This document shows, in pieces, positions 1 to 8,613 of a DNA stretch of 64,000 nt (the first letter of the stretch is position 1; each line of letters starts with the position of its first letter). Origin of the DNA: an uncultured Collinsella sp. (GTDB lineage: Bacteria; Actinomycetota; Coriobacteriia; Coriobacteriales; Coriobacteriaceae); the NCBI GenBank assembly GCA_947642445.1, contig CANRSF010000002.1:1-64000 (forward strand), written 5' to 3'. Both the position numbers and the translations under genes were made by a program. The notes under the pieces are model-generated. The model did no database searches. It saw nothing but the letters and a program-made list of their open reading frames with translations, and was not told where the DNA came from.

Positions 1-84
1 TTATTTCCCGGTTCGACGAACAGCCGATCGTGTCAAATGTGGTCTAACAGAGCCATTCAAAATGCCTCCGCCACGAAAGCGGGG

Positions 85-288
85 CATCTACTACTTTTTG
101 ACCCGACCCCTCGACCACGCCTCTCGTTTCGCGAAAACCGCAGGCCGTCTACCTGCGGTTTTCGTTTCGCCATCGGCGGTGTGGTCGGGCGGTGCCGCCC
201 AAAGGTAGTAGATGGGCGGGTTTCGTGGCGGGCCTCCGCGGGGGCGGGCGCCCGGACGTAGTAGATGGCGCGGTTTCGCGGCGTGCCG
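85..288. repeat. Three copies of a ~31-nt intergenic repeat (GTAGTAGATG motif)
   Basis: The decamer GTAGTAGATG occurs at 205-214 and 258-267 on the plus strand and at 94-85 on the minus strand. In every copy it is followed by six G/C bases and then a TTTCG(T/C)GGCG block, so the repeat unit is about 31 nt. The two direct copies start 53 nt apart and the third is inverted. No coding role is visible. It may be a clade-specific intergenic repeat or a set of protein-binding sites. Confidence 0.55.
133..170. terminator. Strong hairpin, probable terminator
   Basis: AAAACCGCAGG (134-144) and CCTGCGGTTTT (152-162) form an 11-bp perfect stem around a 7-nt loop. The A/T ends give a short U run on either strand, so it could end transcription in both directions. 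It probably terminates a gene lying left of the window. Confidence 0.55.
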
Positions 289-440
289 CCCACGGGACGG
301 GCGGACTGGGCCAGGATGGGCCTCGGATGAGCGGGCGGCGGCCATGCCGCCGCCCGCGGGCCGGTTCGGGCGGTGCCGGGGCATCGAGGTCCCCGGATGC
401 GTGCCCGCGCGCACCCCAGAAAGTTTTTCCAAAAATGTCC

Positions 441-469
441 TTGCATCGGCGGGGGAGTTCCCGTATAGT
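441..469 (+). promoter_or_regulatory. Promoter of tRNA-Ala
   Basis: TTGCAT (441-446) and TATAGT (464-469) are separated by exactly 17 bp and lie 12 bp upstream of the tRNA. Both hexamers are close to the sigma-70 consensus. Confidence 0.7.
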
Positions 470-481
470 AGTTCTTCGCAC

Positions 482-554
482 GGGGGCGTAGCTCAGCTGG
501 GAGAGCGCTTGACTGGCAGTCAAGAGGTCAGGGGTTCGATCCCCCTCGTCTCCA
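482..554 (+). tRNA. tRNA-Ala (anticodon GGC)
   Basis: A full cloverleaf can be drawn. The acceptor stem is GGGGGCG (482-488) with CGTCTCC (547-553), and it contains the G3-U70 wobble pair that marks alanine tRNAs. The anticodon stem CTTGA/TCAAG carries the loop with GGC, and the T arm is AGGGG/CCCCT. The discriminator base is A554. The next bases are CCC, so the 3' CCA is not encoded and must be added after transcription. Confidence 0.95.
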
Positions 555-570
555 CCCGAGCATTGAATGA

Positions 571-598
571 GGCTCCAACGCAAGTTGGGGCCTTTTTT
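571..598 (+). terminator. Rho-independent terminator after tRNA-Ala
   Basis: GGCTCCAAC and GTTGGGGCC form a 9-bp stem (one wobble pair) with a GCAA tetraloop, followed by TTTTTT. It separates the tRNA from the ABC-F gene. Confidence 0.9.
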
Positions 599-629
599 CA
601 TATAGGCACACAAGGTCAAAGGCGGCACC

Positions 630-2663
630 ATGATCCTCCTGGTCGACAAGATCGAAAAAAGCTTCGGCGCGCGCGTCCTCTTTAGCGGCGCGTCCTTCCA
701 GATCAACCCCGGCGAGCGCTTTGCGCTCGTGGGACCCAACGGCGCCGGCAAAACCACCATGCTCAAGATCATCATGGGCATCGACAGCCCCGACGCCGGC
801 CAGGTCCAGTACGCCAAGGACTGCCAGGTGGGCTACCTAGAGCAGGAAACTAACCTGGAGAACAAGGACACCACCATCCTCGCCGAGGTCATGGCCGCCG
901 CCAAGGAAATCCGCCGCATGGGCGAGCGCGCCAACGAGCTGCAGGCCCAGATCACCGAGCTCTCCGAGCAGGGCAAGAACGTCGACGCGCTCCTTAACGA
1001 GTACGGCCAGGTCCAGGACCGCTTTGAGCACCTGGGCGGCTACGAGCTCGAGAGCAACGCCCGCAAGATCCTGTCCGGCCTCGGGTTTAAGGTCACCGAC
1101 TTCGAGCGCCCGTGCCATGAGTTCTCGGGCGGTTGGCAGATGCGCATCGCGCTGGCCAAGCTCTTCTTGCGCCATCCCGACCTGCTGCTCCTGGACGAGC
1201 CCACCAACCACTTGGACCTCGAAAGCGTCCAGTGGCTGCGCGGCTTTATCGCCAACTACGACGGCGCCGTGCTCATCGTCAGCCACGACCGCGCCTTCAT
1301 GGACGCCTGCGTCGACCACGTCGCCGCGCTCGAAAACCGCCGCGTGACCACCTACACCGGCAACTACAGCAGCTACCTCAAGCAGCGTGAGGACAACCTG
1401 GAGCAGATGCGCGCCAAGCGCGCCGCGCAGGAGCGCGACATCGCCCACATGCAGGTCTTCGTCGACAAGTTCCGCTACAAGCCCACCAAGGCCGCCCAGG
1501 CGCAGGAGCGCATCCGCAAGATCGAGCAAATCAAAAAGGAGCTCGTCATCCTGCCCGAGGGCCACAAGCACATCGACTTTAAGTTCCCCGACCCGCCGCG
1601 CTCCGGCGATATGGTCGTGAGCCTGGAGGGCGTCTCCAAGTCCTACGGCGACAAGCACATCTACAGCGACATCGACCTCAAACTCTACCGCGGCGAGCAC
1701 GTGGCGCTTGTCGGCCCCAACGGCGCCGGCAAGTCCACCCTCATGAAGATCCTCGCCGGCCTGGAGCCGCCCACTACCGGCACCCGCGACCTGGGCACCA
1801 ACGTGGGCGTCGCCTACTATGCCCAGCACGCGCTCGAAGGCATGACCGAGTCCAACACCGTCCTGCAAGAGGTCGACACCGTCACGCCCAAGTGGACCGT
1901 GCCCCAACAGCGCAGCCTGCTGGGCGCCTTCCTGTTTAGCGACAACGATGCAATCGAAAAGCAGGTCCGCGTCCTCTCCGGCGGTGAAAAGGCGCGTCTG
2001 GCGCTCGCCAAGATGCTCGTAGCGCCCGAGGCGCTCCTGTGCCTGGACGAGCCCACCAACCATCTGGACATCGACTCGGTGGACATGCTCGAGAACGCCC
2101 TGCAAAACTTCCCCGGCACCATCATGCTGATCAGTCACGACGAGCACCTGGTGCGCGCCGTGGCCAACCGCGTGATCGACATCCGCGATGGCAAGGTCAC
2201 GGTCTACGACGGCGACTACGACTACTACCTCTACAAGCGCGAGGACCTCGCAGCCCGCGCCGCCGCTGAGGCGGCAGGGGAGAGCGCGCCGGCGGCGAGC
2301 AAGACAACCAAAGCCAACGACGCCCAGACCAGCAGTCCCGCCGCGGCCCCCAAGCCGGCCGAGGGCAAAAAGACCAAGGAGCAAAAGCGCGCCGAGGCCC
2401 AGGCCCGCGCCGCGCTCAACAAAAAGCTCAAGGGCGTGCGCAACCAGCTCAAGAAGATCGAGGCAGAGCTGGACAAAAAGCGCGCCCGCTATGACGAGCT
2501 TATGGAATTGATGGCGAGCGAAGAGCTTTATGCCGATCAGGACAAGTTCAACGCCGCACTGGGGGAATATAACGGCCTTAAGCAAGAGCTGCCCAAGCTC
2601 GAGGACGAATGGCTCGAGCTTTCCACCCAGATCGAAGAGGAGACCGCACGTGAACTCTCGTAA
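630..2663 (+). CDS. ABC-F family ATPase (translation factor type)
   Basis: This soluble protein has two ABC ATPase domains and no membrane segment, the layout of ABC-F proteins that act in the ribosomal E site. The first domain has Walker A GPNGAGKT (about residues 35-42), an FSGGW signature (about 165) and [15 protein letters not shown]. The second has GPNGAGKS (about 362), LSGGEKAR (about 449) and [13 protein letters not shown] basic linker separates the domains, and the C-terminal 150 residues are Lys/Glu/Ala-rich and predicted to form a coiled coil. At 677 aa it matches YdiF/Uup-like members. It may be a housekeeping factor or an antibiotic-resistance protein; sequence alone cannot decide. 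It follows tRNA-Ala after a terminator. Confidence 0.93.
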   Translation: MILLVDKIEKSFGARVLFSGASFQINPGERFALVGPNGAGKTTMLKIIMGIDSPDAGQVQYAKDCQVGYLEQETNLENKDTTILAEVMAAAKEIRRMGERANELQAQITELSEQGKNVDALLNEYGQVQDRFEHLGGYELESNARKILSGLGFKVTDFERPCHEFSGGWQMRIALAKLFLRHPDLLLLDEPTNHLDLESVQWLRGFIANYDGAVLIVSHDRAFMDACVDHVAALENRRVTTYTGNYSSYLKQREDNLEQMRAKRAAQERDIAHMQVFVDKFRYKPTKAAQAQERIRKIEQIKKELVILPEGHKHIDFKFPDPPRSGDMVVSLEGVSKSYGDKHIYSDIDLKLYRGEHVALVGPNGAGKSTLMKILAGLEPPTTGTRDLGTNVGVAYYAQHALEGMTESNTVLQEVDTVTPKWTVPQQRSLLGAFLFSDNDAIEKQVRVLSGGEKARLALAKMLVAPEALLCLDEPTNHLDIDSVDMLENALQNFPGTIMLISHDEHLVRAVANRVIDIRDGKVTVYDGDYDYYLYKREDLAARAAAEAAGESAPAASKTTKANDAQTSSPAAAPKPAEGKKTKEQKRAEAQARAALNKKLKGVRNQLKKIEAELDKKRARYDELMELMASEELYADQDKFNAALGEYNGLKQELPKLEDEWLELSTQIEEETARELS

Positions 2664-2946
2664 AGCCGCTGCCGTGGCGATGAGCATCATCGCCATCGCC
2701 TGTCGCATCTGCGGCATCTTTATGAGCGCGATGACCGTGCTGCTGTGCTTTAGCGGCCTCACCGCCAAGTTACAGATCGTGGGCTTTGTCGTTGAGCTTT
2801 CGCGCGCACTGCCGAGTGCCATCGCTGGCTACGGCGTCATCACGTCGCCCTTCGGCGGCGTGTTCCGTCTGGATTACGCTATCGTCGCCATCATCCTGTT
2901 TGTGGCCGACTACCTGCTTACGCGCGCCTCGCGCCGCGTCCGCTAG
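2650..2946 (+). CDS. Small two-helix membrane protein, unknown function
   Basis: This 98-aa protein starts with GTG inside the end of the ABC-F gene (14-bp overlap). AGGAG lies 6 bases upstream, and the overlap suggests translational coupling. It has two hydrophobic segments, roughly residues 8-40 and 65-90, and a basic C terminus (ASRRVR). I recognise no family. The start could also be the ATG 30 bases further in, but that has a poorer ribosome binding site. The next gene follows after 9 bases, so the three genes probably form one transcript. Confidence 0.7.
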   Translation: MNSRKAAAVAMSIIAIACRICGIFMSAMTVLLCFSGLTAKLQIVGFVVELSRALPSAIAGYGVITSPFGGVFRLDYAIVAIILFVADYLLTRASRRVR

Positions 2947-2955
2947 GGGAGCGCC

Positions 2956-3639
2956 ATGTCCAGCAGCTACCTCATGAACCTGCTCGCCAGCGCCATCGCC
3001 GTCATCGTCGGCATCGTTATCCACGAGAGCGCGCACGCCGCCGCGGCCTGGGCACTCGGCGACAAGACGGCCCGCTCGCGCGGCCGCGTCTCGCTGAACC
3101 CGCTCAACCATATCGACCCGTTTGGCACCATTCTCCTACCGCTGCTGATGCTCGCGGCCGGCGGTCCGGTGTTCGCCTTTGCCAAGCCGGTGCCCGTCTA
3201 CCTCAACAACCTCAAGCACCCCAAGCGCGACGAGGTCCTGGTGAGCGCAGCCGGCCCTGCATCGAACATCGCACTCGCGTGTCTCGCGGCCGCCCTCATG
3301 CACGCGACATACGGCAATCTCTACACCAGCATGTCCTTTGCCGTGGCGTCCCAAATCATGAACTTTGGCGCCACGTTTATCGTGGTCAACCTGTCGCTCG
3401 CGTTCTTTAATCTCATCCCGATCCCGCCGCTCGACGGCTCGTCGATTATCGTCCCATTCCTCAAGGGAAAGGCGCTCGCCAACTACTACCGCCTGCAGCA
3501 ATACGCCATGCCCATCCTTATCATCGTGCTGTACTTGCTGCCCATGTGGACCGGCATCGACGTGATCGGCCGCTATTTCGACGTTACCGTGTATCCGCTG
3601 GCTGAGCGGCTGCTCGACTTCGCAATCGCCGGCATCTAG
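2956..3639 (+). CDS. Site-2 protease family (peptidase M50) membrane protein
   Basis: An intramembrane zinc metalloprotease. The HExxH zinc site is HESAH at residues 23-27, inside the first hydrophobic helix. A second conserved segment carries PPLDGS (Asp about residue 160), the third zinc ligand of the family. GPASNIALA in the middle is also typical. It is short (227 aa), has no PDZ domain and shows several membrane helices, as in the compact SpoIVFB-like group. The substrate is unknown. The gene lies just upstream of scpA. Confidence 0.88.
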   Translation: MSSSYLMNLLASAIAVIVGIVIHESAHAAAAWALGDKTARSRGRVSLNPLNHIDPFGTILLPLLMLAAGGPVFAFAKPVPVYLNNLKHPKRDEVLVSAAGPASNIALACLAAALMHATYGNLYTSMSFAVASQIMNFGATFIVVNLSLAFFNLIPIPPLDGSSIIVPFLKGKALANYYRLQQYAMPILIIVLYLLPMWTGIDVIGRYFDVTVYPLAERLLDFAIAGI

Positions 3640-3723
3640 GGTAAACTTACAGGTCGATCGTGCAAAACGGTCGCAACATGCACCCAAACCGCGCCGCGAA
3701 GGCGCCGTCAAAGGAGGTCGAAA

Positions 3724-4533
3724 ATGTCGTATCGCGTGTCGACGCAGGTCTACAGCGGACCGTTCGACCTGCTGCTGCAGCTGGTAACCCGCCAAAAAGT
3801 TGATATCGGTGCCATCTCGATCAGCGAGGTGGCCGAGCAATACCTTGCCGAGGCCGAGCGCATCGAGGCGCTGGACCTAGACGTGGCGAGCGACTTTTTG
3901 CTGGTCGCGGCAACCCTTTTGGACATTAAGGCCGCCTCGCTGGTGCCGCAGGAGGCCCCGCGCAAGACAGACGACGATGACGAGGACGACGAAGACCTCG
4001 AGGAACTCAGCGCGCTCGACGGCGATGCCCTGCGCGAGGTCCTGATTCAGCGCCTGATCGCCTACAAGCAGTTTAAGGGTGCGGCGGCGGCCCTTGGCGC
4101 CCGCATGCAGGCCGAAAGCCGCATGCATCCGCGCGTGGCCGGCCCCGACCCCGAGTTTCTGGGCCTTATGCCCGACTACCTTGCCGGCATTACCCTGCGC
4201 GGCCTCGCCGTCATCTGCGCCGACCTGGACGGCAAGCGCCAGACCTTCCTGTTGGAGGCCGAGCACGTGGCACCGCATCGCGTGCCGCTCGACCTGACGG
4301 TGGCCTCGGTCGACCGCTTTACCATGGCGCACCAAAGCTGCACCTTCCGCGAGCTGCTGGACGGCGACGCCACCACCGAGCAGCTCGTCGTTACCTTCCT
4401 GGCCATGCTCGAGCTCACCAAGCGCGGCTCGCTCACGCTGAGCCAGGACGAGATCTTCGGAACCATTCAAATCAACCGCGTCGAGGGCGCCGAGGCATAC
4501 GTGCCCGGCGAGGGCCCCGAGCTCACCGAATAG
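3724..4533 (+). CDS. scpA: Segregation and condensation protein A
   Basis: Kleisin subunit of the SMC-ScpAB condensin, which compacts and separates the chromosome. The N terminus (YSGPFDLLLQLVTRQKVDI) and the acidic linker around residues 80-95 (DDDDEDDEDLEEL) are characteristic, as is a C-terminal winged-helix region. Length 269 aa is normal. A good ribosome binding site (AAAGGAGG) precedes the ATG, and scpB follows after 11 bases. Confidence 0.95.
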   Translation: MSYRVSTQVYSGPFDLLLQLVTRQKVDIGAISISEVAEQYLAEAERIEALDLDVASDFLLVAATLLDIKAASLVPQEAPRKTDDDDEDDEDLEELSALDGDALREVLIQRLIAYKQFKGAAAALGARMQAESRMHPRVAGPDPEFLGLMPDYLAGITLRGLAVICADLDGKRQTFLLEAEHVAPHRVPLDLTVASVDRFTMAHQSCTFRELLDGDATTEQLVVTFLAMLELTKRGSLTLSQDEIFGTIQINRVEGAEAYVPGEGPELTE

Positions 4534-4544
4534 GAGCGGCAACC

Positions 4545-5264
4545 ATGTCAACCCTTTCTACGCTAGAGGCAAACAGCCTCAAAGGCGCCCTCGAGGCGCT
4601 GCTGCTGGTGTCGAGCGACCCCGTGAGCGCACCCGCGCTGGCAGGTGCGCTGGATATCGCCCCGGGCGAGTGCGCGTCGCTGTTGGCCGAGCTCAAGGTT
4701 GAGTACGAGGAGGCCAACCGCGGCTTTCAGCTTCGCGAGGTCGCCGGTGGCTGGCGCCTGTTTACGCACCCCGCCTACCACGACGTGGTTGAGGCCTATG
4801 TCCTGAGCTGGGACACGCAAAAGCTGTCGCAGGCGGCGCTCGAGACCCTGGCCGTCATCGCCTACCACCAGCCCGTCACGCGCGAGGTGGTCAAGGGCAT
4901 CCGCGGCGTCAACTCCGATGGCGTCATCGCGTCGCTCGTGGACAAGGGCCTGGTGCGCGAGCTCGGCCGCGACCCCGACCGCGGTCAGGCCATCATCTAC
5001 GGCACGACCAACGCCTTCTTGGAAAAGTTCGGCCTGCGCTCCACCCGCGACCTGCCCGATCTGGAGCAGTTTGCCCCCGACGAGCAGTCGCGCCAGTTTA
5101 TCCGCGAGCGCCTGAGCGGCCGCAGCATTCAGTCCACGCTCGAGGAGCAGGCCGAGGACCTGGACGAAGAGCGCGAACTGATCGATACCGATGTTGAAGA
5201 CACCGATGGCGAGGAGCTTCTGCCCACAGGTGTTACCTCGGAGGACATGCATGACGAGGACTAA
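4545..5264 (+). CDS. scpB: Segregation and condensation protein B
   Basis: Partner of ScpA in the SMC complex. It has two winged-helix domains; the conserved block TLAVIAYHQPVTREVV followed by IRGVNSDGVI lies near residues 105-130. The 239-aa protein has an acidic C-terminal tail (residues about 190-239). The end overlaps the start of rluB by 14 bp. Confidence 0.95.
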   Translation: MSTLSTLEANSLKGALEALLLVSSDPVSAPALAGALDIAPGECASLLAELKVEYEEANRGFQLREVAGGWRLFTHPAYHDVVEAYVLSWDTQKLSQAALETLAVIAYHQPVTREVVKGIRGVNSDGVIASLVDKGLVRELGRDPDRGQAIIYGTTNAFLEKFGLRSTRDLPDLEQFAPDEQSRQFIRERLSGRSIQSTLEEQAEDLDEERELIDTDVEDTDGEELLPTGVTSEDMHDED

Positions 5265-6222
5265 CGAAGCAGGGGAGGCGCGCGTCGCAAGCGCCACGTA
5301 TACCGCAGCGCCCGTAGGCGACACCCAGCCCGTCTACCCGCACACCATGCGCCTGCAGCGCTTTTTGGCTCGCGCGGGCGTGGCGAGCCGCCGTGGCTCG
5401 GAGGACCTGATGACCGCCGGCCGCGTAACCGTCAACGGCCAGGTCGCGACCGAGTTGGGCACCAAGGTCGATGTGGACCGCGACCATATCGAGGTCGACG
5501 GCATGCCCGTCAAGCTCAATCAGGGCGCCGTGTACCTGATGCTCTACAAGCCGACCGGCTACCTCACTACCATGAGCGATCCGCAGGAGCGCCCTTGTGT
5601 GGCCGACCTGGTCCCGCGCGACCGATTCCCGGGGCTCTTTCCGGTGGGTCGCCTAGACCGCGACACCACGGGCCTTTTGCTCTTTACCACCGACGGCGAC
5701 CTGTCGCAAGACCTGCTGCACCCCAGCAAGCACGTCTACAAGACCTACCAGGCGCTCGTCGACGGTCAGCTGTCCGACCACGACCTCACGCCGCTGCGCC
5801 GCGGCATCGAGCTCGACGATGGCCTATGCCAGCCGGCGATCTGCCGCGTCATTAACGCGCGCGAGGCCGAGGCCGTAGCCCCGCAAGGCATCAAGCCCGG
5901 CACCACTGCCGTTGAGGTCATCATCCGCGAGGGCCGCAAGAACCAGGTCAAGCGCATGCTGAGCAAGATCCACCACCCCGTGATCCGCCTGCACCGCTGT
6001 AACTTTGCCGGTCTGGAGCTCAAGGACGTGGCTAAGGGCTCGTGGCGCGAGCTCACCGACCGCGAGGTGCAGATTCTCAAGGCCGGCGGCATCCCGCCCA
6101 AGCAGGCCAGCTCCAAGCGGGGCGCCGCGCCGGCGACCAACACAGCGAGCCGCACGCGTCACCACGGCAGCCACGGTTCCGCACCCAAGCGCAACACCTA
6201 CCGCGAGCGCTACACCGGCTAG
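5251..6222 (+). CDS. rluB: 23S rRNA pseudouridine synthase, RsuA/RluB family
   Basis: Converts a uridine in large-subunit rRNA to pseudouridine. An N-terminal S4 RNA-binding domain (MRLQRFLARAGVASRRGSED) is followed by the catalytic motif GRLDRDTTGLLLFT, with the catalytic Asp. The chosen ATG overlaps the end of scpB and has GAGG 6-9 bases upstream; an earlier in-frame start at 5191 would lie deep inside scpB. The last ~45 residues are basic and low in complexity, an extension beyond the domain. The scpA-scpB-rluB order is widely conserved. Confidence 0.92.
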   Translation: MTRTNEAGEARVASATYTAAPVGDTQPVYPHTMRLQRFLARAGVASRRGSEDLMTAGRVTVNGQVATELGTKVDVDRDHIEVDGMPVKLNQGAVYLMLYKPTGYLTTMSDPQERPCVADLVPRDRFPGLFPVGRLDRDTTGLLLFTTDGDLSQDLLHPSKHVYKTYQALVDGQLSDHDLTPLRRGIELDDGLCQPAICRVINAREAEAVAPQGIKPGTTAVEVIIREGRKNQVKRMLSKIHHPVIRLHRCNFAGLELKDVAKGSWRELTDREVQILKAGGIPPKQASSKRGAAPATNTASRTRHHGSHGSAPKRNTYRERYTG

Positions 6223-6290
6223 CCAGTCCGCCAAACAAAACAGCGCCCGCGTCCCATACCAGCACGTCAACCACCGAAAGGAAGCATTGC

Positions 6291-6977
6291 ATGATCGTCG
6301 CCATCGACGGCCCCGCCGGTTCCGGCAAGTCCACTATCGCCAAGGAGATCGCCCGCCAGCTGGGCTTTAACAAGCTCGACACGGGCGCCATGTATCGCGC
6401 CGTCACCTTCGCCGCGCTCGACCGCGGCATCGATCTGGATGACGAGGCGGCCATCGACGCCCTCGCCGAGCAGATCGAGATTCGCTTCACCAACGGCACC
6501 GGCGAGGACACGCGCCTGACCATCGACGGCCAGGACGCCTCGGCTGCCATCCGCACCCCGCAGGTGGACGCCAACGTCTCCAAGGTCTCGGCCTACCCGG
6601 GGGTGCGCGCCGCTATGCTCATCCACCAGCGTCGTGCCGCTGAGGACCGCGACATCGTCGCCGAGGGTCGCGACATCGGAACCGTCGTGTTCCCCGACGC
6701 GCAGGTCAAGGTGTTCCTGACCGCCGACCCGCGCGAGCGTGCCCGTCGCCGTGTGCTGCAGCGCCACCAAAACGACGCCCAGCCGCTCACCGAAGAGCAG
6801 CTCGAGGCCGAGGTCGACGAGACCCTCGATGCCCTCAAGCAGCGCGATAAGCTCGACAGCAGCCGCGAGGTCGCGCCGCTCGTGCCCGCCGAGGACGCCG
6901 TGCACGTTGACTCCACCGCCTACACCATCGACGAGGTCGTCCGCATTATCGAGGACCTCATCAACCAAAGGAGGTAG
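6291..6977 (+). CDS. cmk: Cytidylate kinase
   Basis: Phosphorylates CMP and dCMP to the diphosphates. The P loop is GPAGSGKS at residues 7-14; the substrate segment LDTGAMYRA and the motif AEGRDIGTVVFPDA are both present. At 228 aa it is of normal length. The start has AAAGGAAG upstream; longer upstream readings run back into rluB and are rejected. The acyltransferase gene follows after 3 bases. Confidence 0.95.
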   Translation: MIVAIDGPAGSGKSTIAKEIARQLGFNKLDTGAMYRAVTFAALDRGIDLDDEAAIDALAEQIEIRFTNGTGEDTRLTIDGQDASAAIRTPQVDANVSKVSAYPGVRAAMLIHQRRAAEDRDIVAEGRDIGTVVFPDAQVKVFLTADPRERARRRVLQRHQNDAQPLTEEQLEAEVDETLDALKQRDKLDSSREVAPLVPAEDAVHVDSTAYTIDEVVRIIEDLINQRR

Positions 6978-6980
6978 CCC

Positions 6981-7709
6981 ATGCGCCTGTTTAAGCAGAC
7001 GCCCGAGGATTATTACAACGCTCCCTACGCAGAGTTCCCAGCACTCATCCGCGGCACCGTCGTCGTGGTCATGGCCATCCTTTGGGCCTTCTCCAAGCTC
7101 ATGTGGCGTTGGAAGGTCGAGGACGCTGACCTGCTGTTTGAGCGTCAGGAAGGCCGCGGCAGCGTGGTCATCTGCAACCACACCTCGATGGCTGAGCTCT
7201 TGGCCGTGGAGACGGCGTTGTTCTTTGGGGGCCGCCGCATTCGTCCCATCTTTAAGTCCGAATTTGCCAAGAGCAAGATTGTGCGCTGGGCCTTTAGCCG
7301 CGTTGGCGGCATCCCCGTGGAGCGCGGTACTGCCGATATGAAGTGCCTACGCGCCGCCCAGCATGCGCTGCAGCGCGGCGAGGACGTCCTGATCTTCCCC
7401 GAGGGCACGCGCATCCGCTCGCGCGAGATCAAGCCCGAGGTCCACGGCGGTTTTGCGCTCATCGCCCAGATGGGCAAGGCGCCCGTCAACCCGCTCGCCA
7501 TCTGCGGCTGGTCCGACATCACGCCTGCGGGCAAAAAACTCATGCGTCCCAAGAAGTGCTGGATCCGCGCCGGCAAGGCCGTCTCGCTTTCGGACGCGCC
7601 GGCCGGGCTTAGGCGCACGGAGCGCCTGGCCTGGTTTGAGTCCGAGGCTATGAGCCGCGTATACGCCATGCGCGACGAGCTGTGCGCCGAGCATCCGGGC
7701 AGGTTCTAG
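6981..7709 (+). CDS. 1-acyl-glycerol-3-phosphate acyltransferase-like protein (PlsC family)
   Basis: Probably adds the second acyl chain in phosphatidic acid synthesis at the membrane. A hydrophobic segment lies at residues 26-42. Family motifs seen are NHTSMAE (residues 66-72), GGIPVERG and FPEGTRIRSREI. In the first motif the catalytic HX4D is HX4E here (His67, Glu72), a conservative but unusual change. The gene lies between cmk and ispH, and plsY lies 3.7 kb downstream, so this block carries two phospholipid acylation genes. Confidence 0.85.
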   Translation: MRLFKQTPEDYYNAPYAEFPALIRGTVVVVMAILWAFSKLMWRWKVEDADLLFERQEGRGSVVICNHTSMAELLAVETALFFGGRRIRPIFKSEFAKSKIVRWAFSRVGGIPVERGTADMKCLRAAQHALQRGEDVLIFPEGTRIRSREIKPEVHGGFALIAQMGKAPVNPLAICGWSDITPAGKKLMRPKKCWIRAGKAVSLSDAPAGLRRTERLAWFESEAMSRVYAMRDELCAEHPGRF

Positions 7710-7711
7710 CC

Positions 7712-8611
7712 ATGAGCGAGAACGTGACGAACACCGCCGCGACTGCGTCCGACCAAGCCACCGCGCCCACCATCGAGATTGCAGCTCACGCCGGCACCTG
7801 CTACGGCGTGCAGCGCGCGCTCGACATGGCATTGGCCGCCGCGCCGCAGGCAGGGGAGAGCGCTCAGGTCCACACGCTGGGTCCGCTCATCCATAACCCC
7901 ATCGTGGTGCGCGAGCTCGCCGAGGCAGGCGTCGGTCTGGCTGAGACCCTTGACGATGCCGCATCGGGCACCGTGATCATCCGCGCTCACGGCGTGGTGC
8001 CGCAGGTGATCGATGCCGCTCGCGAGCGTGACCTTACTGTGGTCGACGCCACCTGCCCGTACGTGAAGAAGGTCCATGTGGCGGCCGAGCGCCTGGTGCG
8101 CGAGGGCTACCGCGTGATCGTCGTGGGCGAGCCGGGTCACCCCGAAGTCGAGGGCATCCTGGGCCATGCCGGCGATGACGCGCAGGTCGTGAGCTGCGCT
8201 GCCGATGCGGACGCGCTGTCGCTCAAGGGTAAAGTGGGCTTGGTTGTGCAGACCACCCAGACTGCGCAGAACTTGGCCGAGGTCGTGGCTGCTATCACCC
8301 CGCGCGTGCAGGAGCTGCGCGTGATCAACACCATCTGCGCCGCCACGAGTGAGCGTCAACAGGCAGCAGCCACACTTGCCAACCGCTGCGACTGCATGGT
8401 CATCGTGGGCGGCAAGAACTCGGGCAACACCCGCCGCCTGGCGCAGATTTGCGCAGACGCCTGCGAGCGCACGTATCACATCGAGGAAGCTTCTGAGCTC
8501 CAAGCCGCGTGGTTTACCGACGCTCACCACATCGGCATCACCGCCGGAGCCTCCACCCCGCAAGAACACATCGAGCGCGCCGTCGAGCGCATCAAGGAGC
8601 TTTGCCGCTAA
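7712..8611 (+). CDS. ispH: 4-hydroxy-3-methylbut-2-enyl diphosphate reductase
   Basis: Last enzyme of the MEP isoprenoid pathway, an iron-sulfur protein yielding IPP and DMAPP. The three cluster cysteines are visible: Cys30 (GTCYGVQRAL), Cys115 (DATCPYVKK) and Cys209 (TICAATSERQ). It has a ~20-residue Thr/Ala-rich N-terminal extension. The 299-aa length is normal. It starts 2 bases after the acyltransferase stop. Confidence 0.95.
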   Translation: MSENVTNTAATASDQATAPTIEIAAHAGTCYGVQRALDMALAAAPQAGESAQVHTLGPLIHNPIVVRELAEAGVGLAETLDDAASGTVIIRAHGVVPQVIDAARERDLTVVDATCPYVKKVHVAAERLVREGYRVIVVGEPGHPEVEGILGHAGDDAQVVSCAADADALSLKGKVGLVVQTTQTAQNLAEVVAAITPRVQELRVINTICAATSERQQAAATLANRCDCMVIVGGKNSGNTRRLAQICADACERTYHIEEASELQAAWFTDAHHIGITAGASTPQEHIERAVERIKELCR

Positions 8612-8613
8612 CC

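Larger units (their letters stand above)
1..440. other. Gene-free, very GC-rich leader region
   Basis: No reading frame here looks like a real gene: the candidates overlap each other on both strands, are rich in Arg/Pro/Gly and have no ribosome binding site. The stretch holds three copies of a short repeat, one strong hairpin (133-170) and, at its end, the promoter of tRNA-Ala. I see nothing else in it. Confidence 0.6.

Noticed and set aside
837..2822. A 661-codon open frame on the minus strand opposite the ABC-F gene
   Set aside because: It is a high-GC mirror of a clearly functional gene, with low-complexity Leu/Val/Gly composition and no ribosome binding site or recognisable domain.
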